DNA of 37,599 bases from an uncultured Bacilli bacterium (lineage in GTDB: Bacteria > Bacillota_I > Bacilli_A > RF39 > UBA660). Below the pieces are notes generated by a model. The model was not told where the DNA came from. It saw only the letters and a program-made list of their open reading frames with translations, and made no database searches. Position numbers and translations under genes: made by a program. Location of the stretch: contig CANQPA010000010.1 in the NCBI GenBank assembly GCA_947625635.1, positions 1 to 37,599 on the forward strand, in the 5' to 3' direction. Shown here piece after piece: positions 9,609 to 18,668 of the stretch. Numbering within the stretch: position 1 is the stretch's first letter; each line of letters begins with the position of its first letter.

Positions 9609-10601
9609 TTACAACACTACACCAAATATTATAGCTATCATACTAGCAAGTATACCTATTAAACAAAAAATTTTAACTATCTCTCTTTCATTATATCCTT
9701 TTTTTTCAAACGAATGATGTATTGGAGTCATTAAAAACAATCTTTTATGCGTCATCTTATAATATACACGTTGTATTATACAAGTGAGTGTTTCTATGAC
9801 AAATACTATGCCAATTATTATTAATAATAGTTCATGCCTAGTAAGAATTGCTATAGAACCCATAGCGGCTCCTAAAGCTAAACTTCCGGTATCTCCCATA
9901 AAAATACGGGCCGGATTTAGATTAAATAAAAGAAAACCTATTAATGAACCAACTAGACAAAAACAAAAAAGTGATACTTCTTCATAACCTTCTAACCATC
10001 CCGTGTTATAACTTATTATACCAAATGTTAAAAAGGCAACTAAAGATAAAGAACCAGCAAGTCCATCTAATCCATCAGTAATATTAACAGCATTTGAACT
10101 TGCAACTAATACAGCAAGAATTACTATGCCATATAAAAAGCCTATATCAAGTTTTATTCCTAATGTATGTATCCAAAGTAGTGGTTCATTACCACTTACC
10201 ATAAACAAGTAGAAAAATATAATTGCAACTACAACTTGCATTATAAATTTCATACCTTCACTAAGTCCTTTATTGTTATGTCTTTTTATTATTAAATAAT
10301 CATCAATAAATCCAATTATAGAATAAAATAAAAATGTTAACATCACTATCAATATCGTCGTATTAAATTTTATTTTACCAAACAAGTACATTATTATCAT
10401 TACAAGTACGGTTGGTAAAATAAATATTAATCCGCCCATAGTAGGTGTACCTTGTTTATTTTTATGCTTTTCTTCTAAATATATACTTAATCTTTGTCCA
10501 GCCTTTAATTTTTTTAAAAATGGTATTAAGAATATTCCTGTCGATATAGAAAGTATTAAACTAATCATCATAACTAGTACCGCTTTTGTAAGTATCATCA
10601 T
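9609..10601 (-). CDS. mraY: Phospho-N-acetylmuramoyl-pentapeptide transferase MraY
   Basis: Transfers phospho-MurNAc-pentapeptide from UDP to undecaprenyl phosphate, making lipid I at the inner membrane face. 330 aa, about ten membrane helices, normal length. Signatures: KQGTPTMGG, the catalytic aspartates in FIDDYLIIKRHNNKGLS, NAVNITDGLDGLAG, ARIFMGDTGSLALGA, and MTPIHHSFEKKGYNE with the essential HH pair. AGAGGG lies 5 nt before ATG 10601; the next codon is also ATG. It follows ldh by 62 bp without a terminator and is the only mur-type gene left in this dcw cluster: the usual neighbours murE and murD are missing. Confidence 0.97.
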   Translation of the reverse strand: MMILTKAVLVMMISLILSISTGIFLIPFLKKLKAGQRLSIYLEEKHKNKQGTPTMGGLIFILPTVLVMIIMYLFGKIKFNTTILIVMLTFLFYSIIGFIDDYLIIKRHNNKGLSEGMKFIMQVVVAIIFFYLFMVSGNEPLLWIHTLGIKLDIGFLYGIVILAVLVASSNAVNITDGLDGLAGSLSLVAFLTFGIISYNTGWLEGYEEVSLFCFCLVGSLIGFLLFNLNPARIFMGDTGSLALGAAMGSIAILTRHELLLIIIGIVFVIETLTCIIQRVYYKMTHKRLFLMTPIHHSFEKKGYNEREIVKIFCLIGILASMIAIIFGVVL

Positions 10602-10663
10602 AAAATCCCTCTAGTTAATTTTATTCTTAAATATATAAAATAGGACAAGGAGATTACAAAAAA

Positions 10664-11569
10664 TTATAAATTATTTATAGCATCTTTTATAACATTAATA
10701 GAATTCTTAATTTTCTCTTTTTCTTCATCATTGAATGGTACGTATATTTTTTCTTTAACACCACTACTATTAACTATGGCAGGAGTTGAAATATAAATAC
10801 CATTTTCTTTATCATAAGCAGATACTGAAAGTATTACATTTTCATCTCCTAATATCGCATTTGTAATCCTAACTAAACACATGCCTATCCCATAATAAGT
10901 TGAACCTTTTCTCTTAATTATTTCATAAGCAGAATTCCTAACATCTTCTTCTATTTTTAACTTGTCTTCATTCGTTAAATATGAGCTTAAACTCTTTAAT
11001 GCTATATTAGCATTACTCCAAGGTATAAATTCTGAATCACCATGTTCACCCATTACATATGCTTGTATATCTTTAGGACTTACTCCTATCTTTTCACTTA
11101 TAATAAATCTTAAACGTGCAGTATCTAAAGTAGTCCCTGTTCCTAAAATTCTATTGTATGGAAGATTTGCGTATTTATATGTTAAATAAGTCATTATATC
11201 TAATGGATTTGTAGCAACTAAAAATATACCTTTAAAATCGTTATTAACAACATTATGTACAATAGATTCAAAAATTTTACTATTTTTATGAATTAAATCC
11301 ATTCTTGTTTCACCTATATTTTGATTAGCACCAGCTGCAATTATAACAATCTTAGCATCTTTACAATCACTATAACTACCTAAACTTATATTTATTTTAG
11401 TTGGACTATATGCTAAACAATGATTTAAATCCATTATTTCTCCTTCAAGCCTTTTTTCATTTGTATCTATTAAAACTAATTCATTGACATACGTATTTTG
11501 ATTAAGCAATGCATAACAAAAGCTCATACCTACATTTCCACATCCAATTACTACAATTTTATTATACAT
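10664..11569 (-). CDS. ldh: L-lactate dehydrogenase
   Basis: Reduces pyruvate to L-lactate with NADH, regenerating NAD+ in fermentation. 301 aa. Rossmann loop GCGNVG at 9-14 and the NAD-binding acidic residue D35 (LVLIDTN). GANQNIGETRMDL carries Q83, the pyruvate-specific position (malate dehydrogenases have Arg there), and catalytic R89. N121 is in NPLDI; D149 and R152 in TLDTARLR; catalytic H176 in MGEHGDSE. It lies inside a cell-wall cluster between a PBP and mraY, which is unusual. GATGAGGTGG precedes the ATG by 5 nt and a promoter lies ~80 bp upstream. It is slightly shorter than typical LDH (~315 aa). Confidence 0.93.
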   Translation of the reverse strand: MYNKIVVIGCGNVGMSFCYALLNQNTYVNELVLIDTNEKRLEGEIMDLNHCLAYSPTKINISLGSYSDCKDAKIVIIAAGANQNIGETRMDLIHKNSKIFESIVHNVVNNDFKGIFLVATNPLDIMTYLTYKYANLPYNRILGTGTTLDTARLRFIISEKIGVSPKDIQAYVMGEHGDSEFIPWSNANIALKSLSSYLTNEDKLKIEEDVRNSAYEIIKRKGSTYYGIGMCLVRITNAILGDENVILSVSAYDKENGIYISTPAIVNSSGVKEKIYVPFNDEEKEKIKNSINVIKDAINNL

Positions 11570-11648
11570 ATTACCACCTCATCCAGTTAATATATCTAAT
11601 ATTTTTTTATTCAATAATTCTACTACATCAGATTTATATTCTAGTTTT

Positions 11649-11679
11649 ATTATATAGCTCGTTTTTTATTTCTATACAA
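11649..11679 (-). promoter_or_regulatory. Candidate ldh promoter
   Basis: TTGTAT (11679-11674) with TATATA after 17 bp, or TATAAT (11654-11649) after 19 bp. It gives a leader of roughly 70 nt before ldh. The rest of the 200-bp gap (11570-11769) shows nothing clear, and I see no terminator after the PBP gene. Confidence 0.5.
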
Positions 11680-11769
11680 TAAACAAATATTTTTGTTTTC
11701 AAAATATTTAAATTATACCTATATAGACTGATGTGATATTATATTTATAAATTTTAATTGAATCAATAA

Positions 11770-13677
11770 TTAGTCAGATAAAAGTAATCTAATAGTTTCT
11801 CCTTCATAAATATTTTCCCCAGCACTAGGTGATTGATATGTAACTATATCCCCGGAACCACTATACTCTACTTTAAATTTTTTTAACTCTTTTATTGCAT
11901 CTTTAACATTCATTCCAATTACGTTAGGTACAGTGGCATATTGTTTATCAAAATAATTATATTCTCTTTCTATAGCATTGTCACTTTGTTTAATATCTAA
12001 TATATCTATAGCACTCATCAATATATTTTTAGCTATTGGAGCCGCTACTGTACCTCCAAATTGAGTTATACCTTTTGCATTATCTATAGCAACATAAACT
12101 ATAATTTTTGGATCATCGGCTGGTAAAAATCCAATAAAACTAGTTATGTAATTTCCACTTAAATAGGCTCCATTAACAGCTTTTTGCGCAGTTCCTGTTT
12201 TTCCTCCTACTCTGTATCCACCAATATATGCATTATGTCCAGTGCCTCTAGCCACAACGCTTTCAAGAGCATTTCTAACTTTTAAACTAGTATCTTCACT
12301 TATAACTTTTCTAACTATAGTAGGATTATTTTCAAGTATCACACTATTAGTTTCAGGTTCATTTAAACTTTTAACTATGTATGGTTTGTATAATATCCCA
12401 CCATTTATCGCTGCAGATACCGCAGTTATTTGTTGTATTGGAGTTACTGATACTCCTTGACCAAATGCAGTGGTTGCAAGCTCTAAATCGCCTATTTTGT
12501 CGACATTAAATAAAATTCCACTAGATTCTCCATTTAAATCAATTCCAGTTTTTTCTCCAAAACCAAATAAATCTATATAATTAAATAATTTTTCTTTTCC
12601 CAATTTAAGTCCAAGATTTACAAAACCAGTATTACAAGAATTCTCTACTACCTGTAAATAGGTCTCTTCACCATGTCCACCTGCTTTCCAACAATGAAGC
12701 GTTGCACCCCCCACACTAACTGCACCAGAATCATAAAAATGGTCATTTTCAAGATCTACTATTTTTTCTTCTAAAGAAGCAGCAAGAGTTATTATTTTAA
12801 AAGTAGATCCAGGCTCATATGTCATCCATATAGGTAAATTTCTATTAATTTCTTCAACAGTATAATTTTCATATTTACTAGGGCTAAAATTTGGTCTGGA
12901 TGATATGGCAAGTATTTCCCCTGTATTTGGATCCATCACTATTCCAAGAGCTTGATCTGGATTATATTCACTAGTTGCTATATCTAGTTCACGTTCTAAA
13001 GCCTCTTGAATTTCGAAATTAATAGTCAATGTCATGTTAACTCCACTCTGAGGTTGTTCATATATTTGCGCCATAGATAAACTATTACCTTTTGCATCAC
13101 TGAAGTATTTTATAGAACCATCACTACCAGCTAAATACTTATCATATATAAGTTCAAGACCACTAAGACCTTGATTATCTATTCCAACAAAACCAATTGA
13201 ATGTGATAATAATGTATCATATGGATAATTTCTTTTAGCTTCTTTTACTAAATATACACCTTTATAGCCTAAATTATTTATTTTATCAGCAATATCATAG
13301 GTCAAATTTCTACCTTCTGGATGTACCCTTTCAATAGAAGTTTTTTTAGAAACATGTCTTAACATTTCTTCATAATCTACATTTAATATTTGCGACAAAT
13401 CTTTTGCTACCTTTTCTTTATCTTCAATTTGATTTGGTATGATAACTAATGAAGTAGTCGTTATATTTCCTGCAAGTTCTATTCCATTTCTATCATATAT
13501 CACTCCTCTGTTAGCAGCAAGTGGTAAATTACGACTCCAAAGATTTGTTGCATACTTGTTTAATTTTTTATAATCTATTACTTGTATATAAAAAACTTTC
13601 CCTATTATTATTAGAAACATAATCGTTGTTATTAAAATTATTATCTTAATTCTTGTATGAATATTTTTAAAAAACAT
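11770..13677 (-). CDS. Class B penicillin-binding protein with C-terminal PASTA domain (FtsI/SpoVD type)
   Basis: A septal or elongation peptidoglycan transpeptidase. 635 aa from ATG 13677, which follows GGTGAT by three bases; the 29 upstream in-frame codons are not membrane-like and contain the terminator hairpin. A membrane anchor (residues ~10-33) is followed by the dimerisation domain (ANRGVIYDRNG, GFVGIDNQGLSGLE) and the transpeptidase: SxxK as S291-TF-K294, SxN as S347-C-N349, KTG at K493. One PASTA repeat (~573-635, VPNVIGMNVKDAI) ends the protein. Position between the other PBP and mraY matches spoVD in Bacillus. No gene symbol is given because pbpB and spoVD cannot be separated safely. 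Confidence 0.93.
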   Translation of the reverse strand: MFFKNIHTRIKIIILITTIMFLIIIGKVFYIQVIDYKKLNKYATNLWSRNLPLAANRGVIYDRNGIELAGNITTTSLVIIPNQIEDKEKVAKDLSQILNVDYEEMLRHVSKKTSIERVHPEGRNLTYDIADKINNLGYKGVYLVKEAKRNYPYDTLLSHSIGFVGIDNQGLSGLELIYDKYLAGSDGSIKYFSDAKGNSLSMAQIYEQPQSGVNMTLTINFEIQEALERELDIATSEYNPDQALGIVMDPNTGEILAISSRPNFSPSKYENYTVEEINRNLPIWMTYEPGSTFKIITLAASLEEKIVDLENDHFYDSGAVSVGGATLHCWKAGGHGEETYLQVVENSCNTGFVNLGLKLGKEKLFNYIDLFGFGEKTGIDLNGESSGILFNVDKIGDLELATTAFGQGVSVTPIQQITAVSAAINGGILYKPYIVKSLNEPETNSVILENNPTIVRKVISEDTSLKVRNALESVVARGTGHNAYIGGYRVGGKTGTAQKAVNGAYLSGNYITSFIGFLPADDPKIIVYVAIDNAKGITQFGGTVAAPIAKNILMSAIDILDIKQSDNAIEREYNYFDKQYATVPNVIGMNVKDAIKELKKFKVEYSGSGDIVTYQSPSAGENIYEGETIRLLLSD

Positions 13678-13710
13678 AATATCACCATTTAAATATATGT
13701 CCAAAAAGAA

Positions 13711-13737
13711 AAAAATAGATTTATTTAATCTATTTTT
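13711..13737 (-). terminator. Terminator of the metal ATPase cassette
   Basis: An 11-bp stem AAAAATAGATT/AATCTATTTTT (13711-13721 with 13727-13737), 5-nt loop, and T-rich sequence on the minus side (TTCTTTTT); the plus side is T-rich too. It lies only 33 bp before the downstream PBP start, so that PBP probably needs its own promoter; a TATATT at 13697-13692 would give an 8-nt leader. Confidence 0.7.
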
Positions 13738-13843
13738 TCTTTCTTTTTTAATATAAATTATCAAATTTTATAAGTTATTATTTCATCTATATTATATTAA
13801 TTCTTTATTTCAAAAAATTGGTTTATAATAGCTTAATAATATA

Positions 13844-15874
13844 TTAAAATTTTTTTGTTAATATTCTCATAGTATTTAAAATAGTTAAAAGAGTTACTCC
13901 AACATCTGCGAATACAGCCTGCCACATGCTGGCAAGTCCAAGTATACTAAATATTAATACTAAAACTTTAGTCGTAATAGCAAATGCTAAATTTTCTTTT
14001 ATTATCTTGCTTACATATTTTGAAATATTTATACTTGTATTAATTTTACTTAACTCATCAGTCATTATAACTACATCTGAGGCCTCTATTGCGGATTCTT
14101 GGCCTATTCCTCCCATAGATATTCCGATGTGCGCTAAAGCAAGTGTAGGGGCATCATTTATACCATCTCCAACAAAAGCAACTATTTCATTTTTAACATA
14201 ATTATTTAACAAATTGTATTTATCTTGAGGAAGCAATTCAAAACTAACTTTATCAATACCAAGGGTATTCCCAACACTTATAGCGTTTGTTTTATTATCT
14301 CCTGTAAACATCTCACAAATAATATTTTTACATTTTAGTTCATTTAAAGTAGTTATAGCATCATCCTTAATCTTATCTGTTACGCATAAATCTGCTACTA
14401 CTTTATCATTTATATTAATATAAATATAAGCATCATCATCAATTGAATCACAAAACTTATAATTTCCTATTTTTATTTTATCTTTACCTATTTCAAAGCA
14501 TATTCCCTTACCTTTTTTTTCTTTAAAGCCTTTTACGTCTTTATTATCTACTTTAATATTTATCAAATCAATTAAACTTTTAGCTATAGGATGATTAGAT
14601 AAAGATTCACCCTTAACTATGATCTCTTCTATTTTTTCTTCAGTATATTTTTTATCTTTAATATCAATTTTAATGTTTTCAAATTTACCTGTAGTAAGAG
14701 TCCCCGTTTTATCAAATATAATTCTCTTTATATTTTTTAAATTATCTAAATAATTACTTCCTTTTATTAGTATTCCCTCTTTAGATGATTTACCAATACC
14801 AGCAAAATAACTAAGTGGAACTGATATTGCAATGGCACAAGGACAAGAAATAACTAAAAATACAAGGGACTTATAAAACCAAAAACTAAATGGATCATGT
14901 GTAAATATTACGCCATATATGAGTACAAGTATAGCGAGTAAAAATATCAAAGGAGTATATATACGTGCAGCTTTAGATACAAAAGTTTCTGTCTTTGCTT
15001 TATTATCAGTTGCATTTTCAACTAACTCAAGTATTTTATTTACTGTACTATTTTCATAATCAGTAGTGACCTTTATTTCAAGCAATCCATCTTCATTAAT
15101 CATTCCAGATAAAATAACATCATTAATTTTGAAATCTTTAAGTTTAGATTCACCAGTTAATGCGCTTGTATTGATCTTAGCACTCCCACTTACAATTATA
15201 CCATCCAAAGGAACTTTTTCACCATCTTTAACAACTATAATATCGTCTATTTTAACATTTTCAGGTTCTATTCTTTTTATTGTGCCATTTACTTTTACAT
15301 TTGCAAAATTAGGTTTAATATTCATAAGATTAGATATTGATCTTCTAGAATTATTCAAAGCAGTCGCTTCTAATATTTTACCTACTTCATAAAGCCCAAT
15401 AACCATCAACCCTTCACTTTGTTTATCAATTAAAAATGCACCAATGCAAGATATTGTTATTAAAAAATTTTCATTTATAGTTTTATCATTAATAAGTATT
15501 TTTATTGCTCTTAAAAAAGTTTTAGATAAAAGTATTATATAGGAAATTATTATGAATATCATACTTAAATAATCAATATTTATAAATATTCCTACTACCC
15601 CTATTAATACACCAATTATTAATCTAATAACATCGTTAATTATATTTTCTTTTTTTACCTCTGTAGAATATACAACTGCATTAGGTTCGACTTTTTTAAC
15701 ATTTTTATTTATGTATTTTAATACATCTCCTTTATAATCTGTCTCTACAGTTATCTTGAGATTAGAAAAATTTACAATAGCATTTTTAATATTTTTATCT
15801 TTATTTAAAAAATCTTCTATTTTTTTAGCACAATTTGCACAATTCAAATTACTTATATTATATTTATATTTCAT
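13844..15874 (-). CDS. cadA: Zn/Cd/Pb-type P1B-ATPase (metal efflux)
   Basis: An ATP-driven exporter of divalent soft metals, 676 aa. An N-terminal heavy-metal domain carries C12-x2-C15 (NLNCANCA). Actuator TGE at 240-242, the channel motif C344-P-C346 (VISCPCAIAI), phosphorylation site D388-KTGTLT, an SNHP motif in the nucleotide domain and GDGINDAPTLA. I assign the Zn/Cd/Pb (P1B-2) group rather than copper because the region after CPC reads SVPLSYFAGIGKSSKEG, and the last helix has ADVGVTLLTILNTMRIL with the Asp used by ZntA. The start overlaps the ArsR-family regulator by 11 bp. The symbol is by similarity of type; zntA would be equally valid. Confidence 0.88.
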   Translation of the reverse strand: MKYKYNISNLNCANCAKKIEDFLNKDKNIKNAIVNFSNLKITVETDYKGDVLKYINKNVKKVEPNAVVYSTEVKKENIINDVIRLIIGVLIGVVGIFINIDYLSMIFIIISYIILLSKTFLRAIKILINDKTINENFLITISCIGAFLIDKQSEGLMVIGLYEVGKILEATALNNSRRSISNLMNIKPNFANVKVNGTIKRIEPENVKIDDIIVVKDGEKVPLDGIIVSGSAKINTSALTGESKLKDFKINDVILSGMINEDGLLEIKVTTDYENSTVNKILELVENATDNKAKTETFVSKAARIYTPLIFLLAILVLIYGVIFTHDPFSFWFYKSLVFLVISCPCAIAISVPLSYFAGIGKSSKEGILIKGSNYLDNLKNIKRIIFDKTGTLTTGKFENIKIDIKDKKYTEEKIEEIIVKGESLSNHPIAKSLIDLINIKVDNKDVKGFKEKKGKGICFEIGKDKIKIGNYKFCDSIDDDAYIYININDKVVADLCVTDKIKDDAITTLNELKCKNIICEMFTGDNKTNAISVGNTLGIDKVSFELLPQDKYNLLNNYVKNEIVAFVGDGINDAPTLALAHIGISMGGIGQESAIEASDVVIMTDELSKINTSINISKYVSKIIKENLAFAITTKVLVLIFSILGLASMWQAVFADVGVTLLTILNTMRILTKKF

Positions 15875-16157
15875 CTATATGTTCACACCCCAATCTAAAT
15901 ATCTTACCTACATGCTCGTCAGATAAAAAGTAATGTGCTTCTTTTCCACATTTACAGCATCTAACTAGTTTTGACGATTTAAGTATTCTAAGTTGATGAG
16001 ATACAGCAGACTGACTCATATTTATTTTTTCTGCAATATCGTTTACACACATTCCATTATCAAGTAATATATTTATGATTTTGACTCTAGTTGAGTCTCC
16101 AAATATTTTAAATAATTCCGATAAGTCAATTATTTTATCTTCGTCTAATAATTTCAT
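15864..16157 (-). CDS. ArsR/SmtB-family metal sensor repressor
   Basis: 97-aa winged-helix repressor that should release DNA on metal binding and so induce the efflux ATPase. The recognition region is MCVNDIAEKINMSQSAVSHQLRIL. The C-terminal helix keeps the alpha-5 zinc site of SmtB/CzrA: D80, H82, H93, E96, with the expected +2, +13 and +16 spacing. Unusually it also has C67, C68 and C70 in the wing (VRCCKCGKEAH), plus C37. The start at 16157 has AGGAGG five bases upstream; an in-frame ATG at 16190 would lie upstream of the ribosome site and inside the operator. An operator-like palindrome overlaps the leader. Confidence 0.92.
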   Translation of the reverse strand: MKLLDEDKIIDLSELFKIFGDSTRVKIINILLDNGMCVNDIAEKINMSQSAVSHQLRILKSSKLVRCCKCGKEAHYFLSDEHVGKIFRLGCEHIDEI

Positions 16158-16169
16158 ATATCCTCCTAA

Positions 16170-16187
16170 TATGAACATTTGCTCATA
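16170..16187 (-). promoter_or_regulatory. Operator-like palindrome for the SmtB/ArsR-type repressor
   Basis: TATGAGC-AAAT-GTTCATA on the minus strand is an imperfect inverted repeat (one mismatch per arm) of the ATGAAC/GTTCAT kind bound by SmtB, CzrA and CadC. It lies between the -10 and the ribosome site of the sensor gene, a position that would block transcription. Confidence 0.7.
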
Positions 16188-16194
16188 CATTAAT

Positions 16195-16223
16195 ATTATA
16201 TAACAAAATATAAAAAAAGTACA
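16195..16223 (-). promoter_or_regulatory. Promoter of the sensor-ATPase operon
   Basis: A perfect TATAAT (16200-16195). The -35 at 17 bp (TGTACT, 16223-16218) is poor and lies inside the terminator hairpin of the preceding PBP gene. The transcript would begin just upstream of the operator palindrome. Confidence 0.6.
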
Positions 16224-16237
16224 TATTTTGTACTTTT
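16212..16237 (-). terminator. Terminator after the PBP of the mraZ cluster
   Basis: An 8-bp stem AAAAGTAC/GTACTTTT (16215-16222 with 16230-16237), 7-nt loop, then three further T and more AT-rich sequence. It starts inside the stop codon of the PBP gene. Confidence 0.75.
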
Positions 16238-18602
16238 AATTTGTTTTTAAATTTCCCAACAAGATTTCTAACTTAGAATTTTTATCCAATTTAGTTCCTG
16301 GTTTTATACTTTGATCGACTACATATCCATGCCCATCAAAATTATATTCTATATTCAGAAATTCACATAACTTAATTACATCATACCTGGACCAATTACT
16401 TATATCTGGCATAACAATATTTGAGCTATTTGTGATTAAAAAGACCTTATCATTTTCAACTATATTAGTTTTTTTCGACGGATATTGATCAACTACTTTA
16501 TTTCCATCACCTACAACAATCGGAACTATCCCATTAATTTCTAATTCCTGTTTTACAGTATTTATATCTTTACTTATATATGACGGTAAAGTATATAAAA
16601 TATCTTTTGTATCACTTTGATTTTGACTAAACATTCCCTTATATTTAGATATATTCTGAATAAGTTCTTTTATAACTGGTGGTAAGGCTGAATTTGCATC
16701 ATGGCTTGGTTGTTTTACAGCTGCATATATAATTATTTCTGGATCATCTTTAGGATACATTAGCGCAATTGAAACAATATAATCATTGCTTCCTGTCAAG
16801 TATGCGCCATTTTCAAATATCTGTGCTGTTCCAGTTTTTCCTATGATACCATAACCATCCAAATAATATTTACTTCCTGTAGGACTTCCTGGAGAGATTA
16901 CACTTTCCATCAAATCCTTTATTTTAGATATAGTACTATCACTAACTAACTTATCTGTTTTTTTTATTTCAGTTTCTATTTTATCATTAGTGGATGTATT
17001 TATCATTTTACTAATTATATGGGGTTTTATCATGACTCCATTATTAGCTATTATACTAAGGGCTTGTAATTGTTGAATAGGCGTTGTAGAAATTCCTTGT
17101 CCAAAACCTGCAGACATAAGCTCTGTTTCATACTTAAATTGAATATTCCCCTTTTCTTCATTAGAAAGTTCTATTCCAGTCTTATGATTAAAACCATATT
17201 TTTCTAAACAAGATTTTAATCCATCTAAAGACAAATAGTCTTTTATTATATTTATTATACCTACATTAGATGAATAACTAAATCCAGTATCATAATTTAA
17301 ATACCCCCATCCATTTTTATCCCAGTCATGGATTGCAACACCATTATCAAATTCATAACTACCACTCAAATATGTTTTATTACCATCATATTTACCAGTT
17401 TCAATTGCACACATATAAGTATATATTTTCATTACACTTCCAGGTTCATACGTGTATGATACAAGAGGATTTTGATAACTCATATTGTCTTCTATACTAT
17501 TTGGATTATATGTCGGACTAGTTGCACTTGCCAATATAGAACCATTTTTAGCATCCATAACGGTAACAATAGACCATTTAGGGTTATAATCTTCTTCTAA
17601 TTTTCTTATAGAATTTTCTGTAAATCTTTGAATATTTGAATCTAAGGTTAAATAAATATCATAACCATTAACTGGATCTATTTTCTCTTCTGGTGTATCT
17701 GGTATTTTATAACCATATTTATCTTGCTGATATTTAATATAACCATCAATTCCTTGTAATTTACTTTCAAAATTACTTTCTATCCCAAGCTCCCCTACTA
17801 TTGTACTGTCAACAGTCTGATAATTATCATAATCGTTAACATTTACCAATATAGTAGCTAAAGTATCACCAGACGATTTTATAAATAATAGACTGGTACC
17901 TTTTTTTAATCCTAAAATTTCTTTATTATTTACACTTATAACGTTACTATTTGTAACCTCAATAGTTACATTATTATAATTATTAAAATAATTCTTGTAA
18001 TATGAATATAAATTATATTTCTCATTTACTTTAATATTTATTCTTGTATACTGCTTTGCATATCCTACTATATATGAAGCAAAATTTCCATTAGGATAGT
18101 ATCTTTTTACAGTTTCAGTAAAATCTATACCAGGTAAATCTAATTCCTCTATTGAGAGTTTAGTAAGTTCAGTCAAATTTCTACCAATAGAACCAAATTC
18201 AACCTGCTTTGAATTTTTGTTTAGGCGCTCCAGTATATAATCATAATTTTCTTCTCCCAAAATAGTAGATAATTTTGATGCTGTATACTCTTTATCTACT
18301 ACGTGCTTAGGATCATTATCGTCAGTAGTTCTAGACGAATCCAAATAAGCAATAAGAGTATAAGATGAAATATTTTGAGCTAGTACATTACCTTCCATAT
18401 CATAAATTGTACCTCTTTGAGCAGTTAATATAGAAGTAACAGTATTTCTATTTGAAGCAAATTCTTGAATATCAATACCATAAACTTTTTTTGAAAGACC
18501 TAAATAACAAAATTGTAAGAATAAAATAACAATTATTATAAAAAAAATTACAAAACAGACTATCGGTGCATTCCACTTAATCTTGTTACTTGTTCCTTTC
18601 AT
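16236..18602 (-). CDS. pbpB: Class B penicillin-binding protein (PbpB/FtsI type) with an Ig-like insert and two PASTA domains
   Basis: Septal peptidoglycan transpeptidase by position after ftsL. 788 aa: membrane anchor (~12-35), dimerisation domain (AQRGTIYDMEGNVLA), then at ~185-258 an inserted segment that reads like a bacterial Ig-like (BIG_2) domain: INIKVNEKYNL, TIEVTNSNVISVNN, GLKKGTSLLFIKSSGDTLA, TILVNV. The dimerisation domain resumes at IVGELGIE. Transpeptidase: S389-VM-K392, S444-S-N446, K589-TG. Two PASTA-like repeats follow (~670-720, ~722-788). The start follows GGTGAT by three bases and is served by its own promoter. About 150 aa longer than the second PBP at 11770, in part because of the insert and the extra PASTA domain. 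Confidence 0.92.
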   Translation of the reverse strand: MKGTSNKIKWNAPIVCFVIFFIIIVILFLQFCYLGLSKKVYGIDIQEFASNRNTVTSILTAQRGTIYDMEGNVLAQNISSYTLIAYLDSSRTTDDNDPKHVVDKEYTASKLSTILGEENYDYILERLNKNSKQVEFGSIGRNLTELTKLSIEELDLPGIDFTETVKRYYPNGNFASYIVGYAKQYTRINIKVNEKYNLYSYYKNYFNNYNNVTIEVTNSNVISVNNKEILGLKKGTSLLFIKSSGDTLATILVNVNDYDNYQTVDSTIVGELGIESNFESKLQGIDGYIKYQQDKYGYKIPDTPEEKIDPVNGYDIYLTLDSNIQRFTENSIRKLEEDYNPKWSIVTVMDAKNGSILASATSPTYNPNSIEDNMSYQNPLVSYTYEPGSVMKIYTYMCAIETGKYDGNKTYLSGSYEFDNGVAIHDWDKNGWGYLNYDTGFSYSSNVGIINIIKDYLSLDGLKSCLEKYGFNHKTGIELSNEEKGNIQFKYETELMSAGFGQGISTTPIQQLQALSIIANNGVMIKPHIISKMINTSTNDKIETEIKKTDKLVSDSTISKIKDLMESVISPGSPTGSKYYLDGYGIIGKTGTAQIFENGAYLTGSNDYIVSIALMYPKDDPEIIIYAAVKQPSHDANSALPPVIKELIQNISKYKGMFSQNQSDTKDILYTLPSYISKDINTVKQELEINGIVPIVVGDGNKVVDQYPSKKTNIVENDKVFLITNSSNIVMPDISNWSRYDVIKLCEFLNIEYNFDGHGYVVDQSIKPGTKLDKNSKLEILLGNLKTN

Positions 18603-18619
18603 ATTATCACCCTAATTAC

Positions 18620-18648
18620 ATTATAGCATTTATGATATTAAATGTAAA
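18620..18648 (-). promoter_or_regulatory. Promoter of the PBP gene at 18602
   Basis: TTTACA (18648-18643), 17 bp, TATAAT (18625-18620), with TGC before the -10 (extended -10). The expected start near 18613 gives an 11-nt leader that is essentially AGGGTGAT plus three bases. Confidence 0.8.
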
Positions 18649-18668
18649 TTCAATTAATATGCTATTTT

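Noticed and set aside
10664-11569. Malate dehydrogenase instead of lactate dehydrogenase
   Set aside because: Position 83 is Gln (GANQ), the pyruvate-specific residue, where malate dehydrogenases have Arg.
13844-15874. Copper ATPase (CopA)
   Set aside because: The channel helix after CPC and the Asp in the last helix fit the Zn/Cd/Pb group, and the adjacent regulator has a SmtB-type zinc site.
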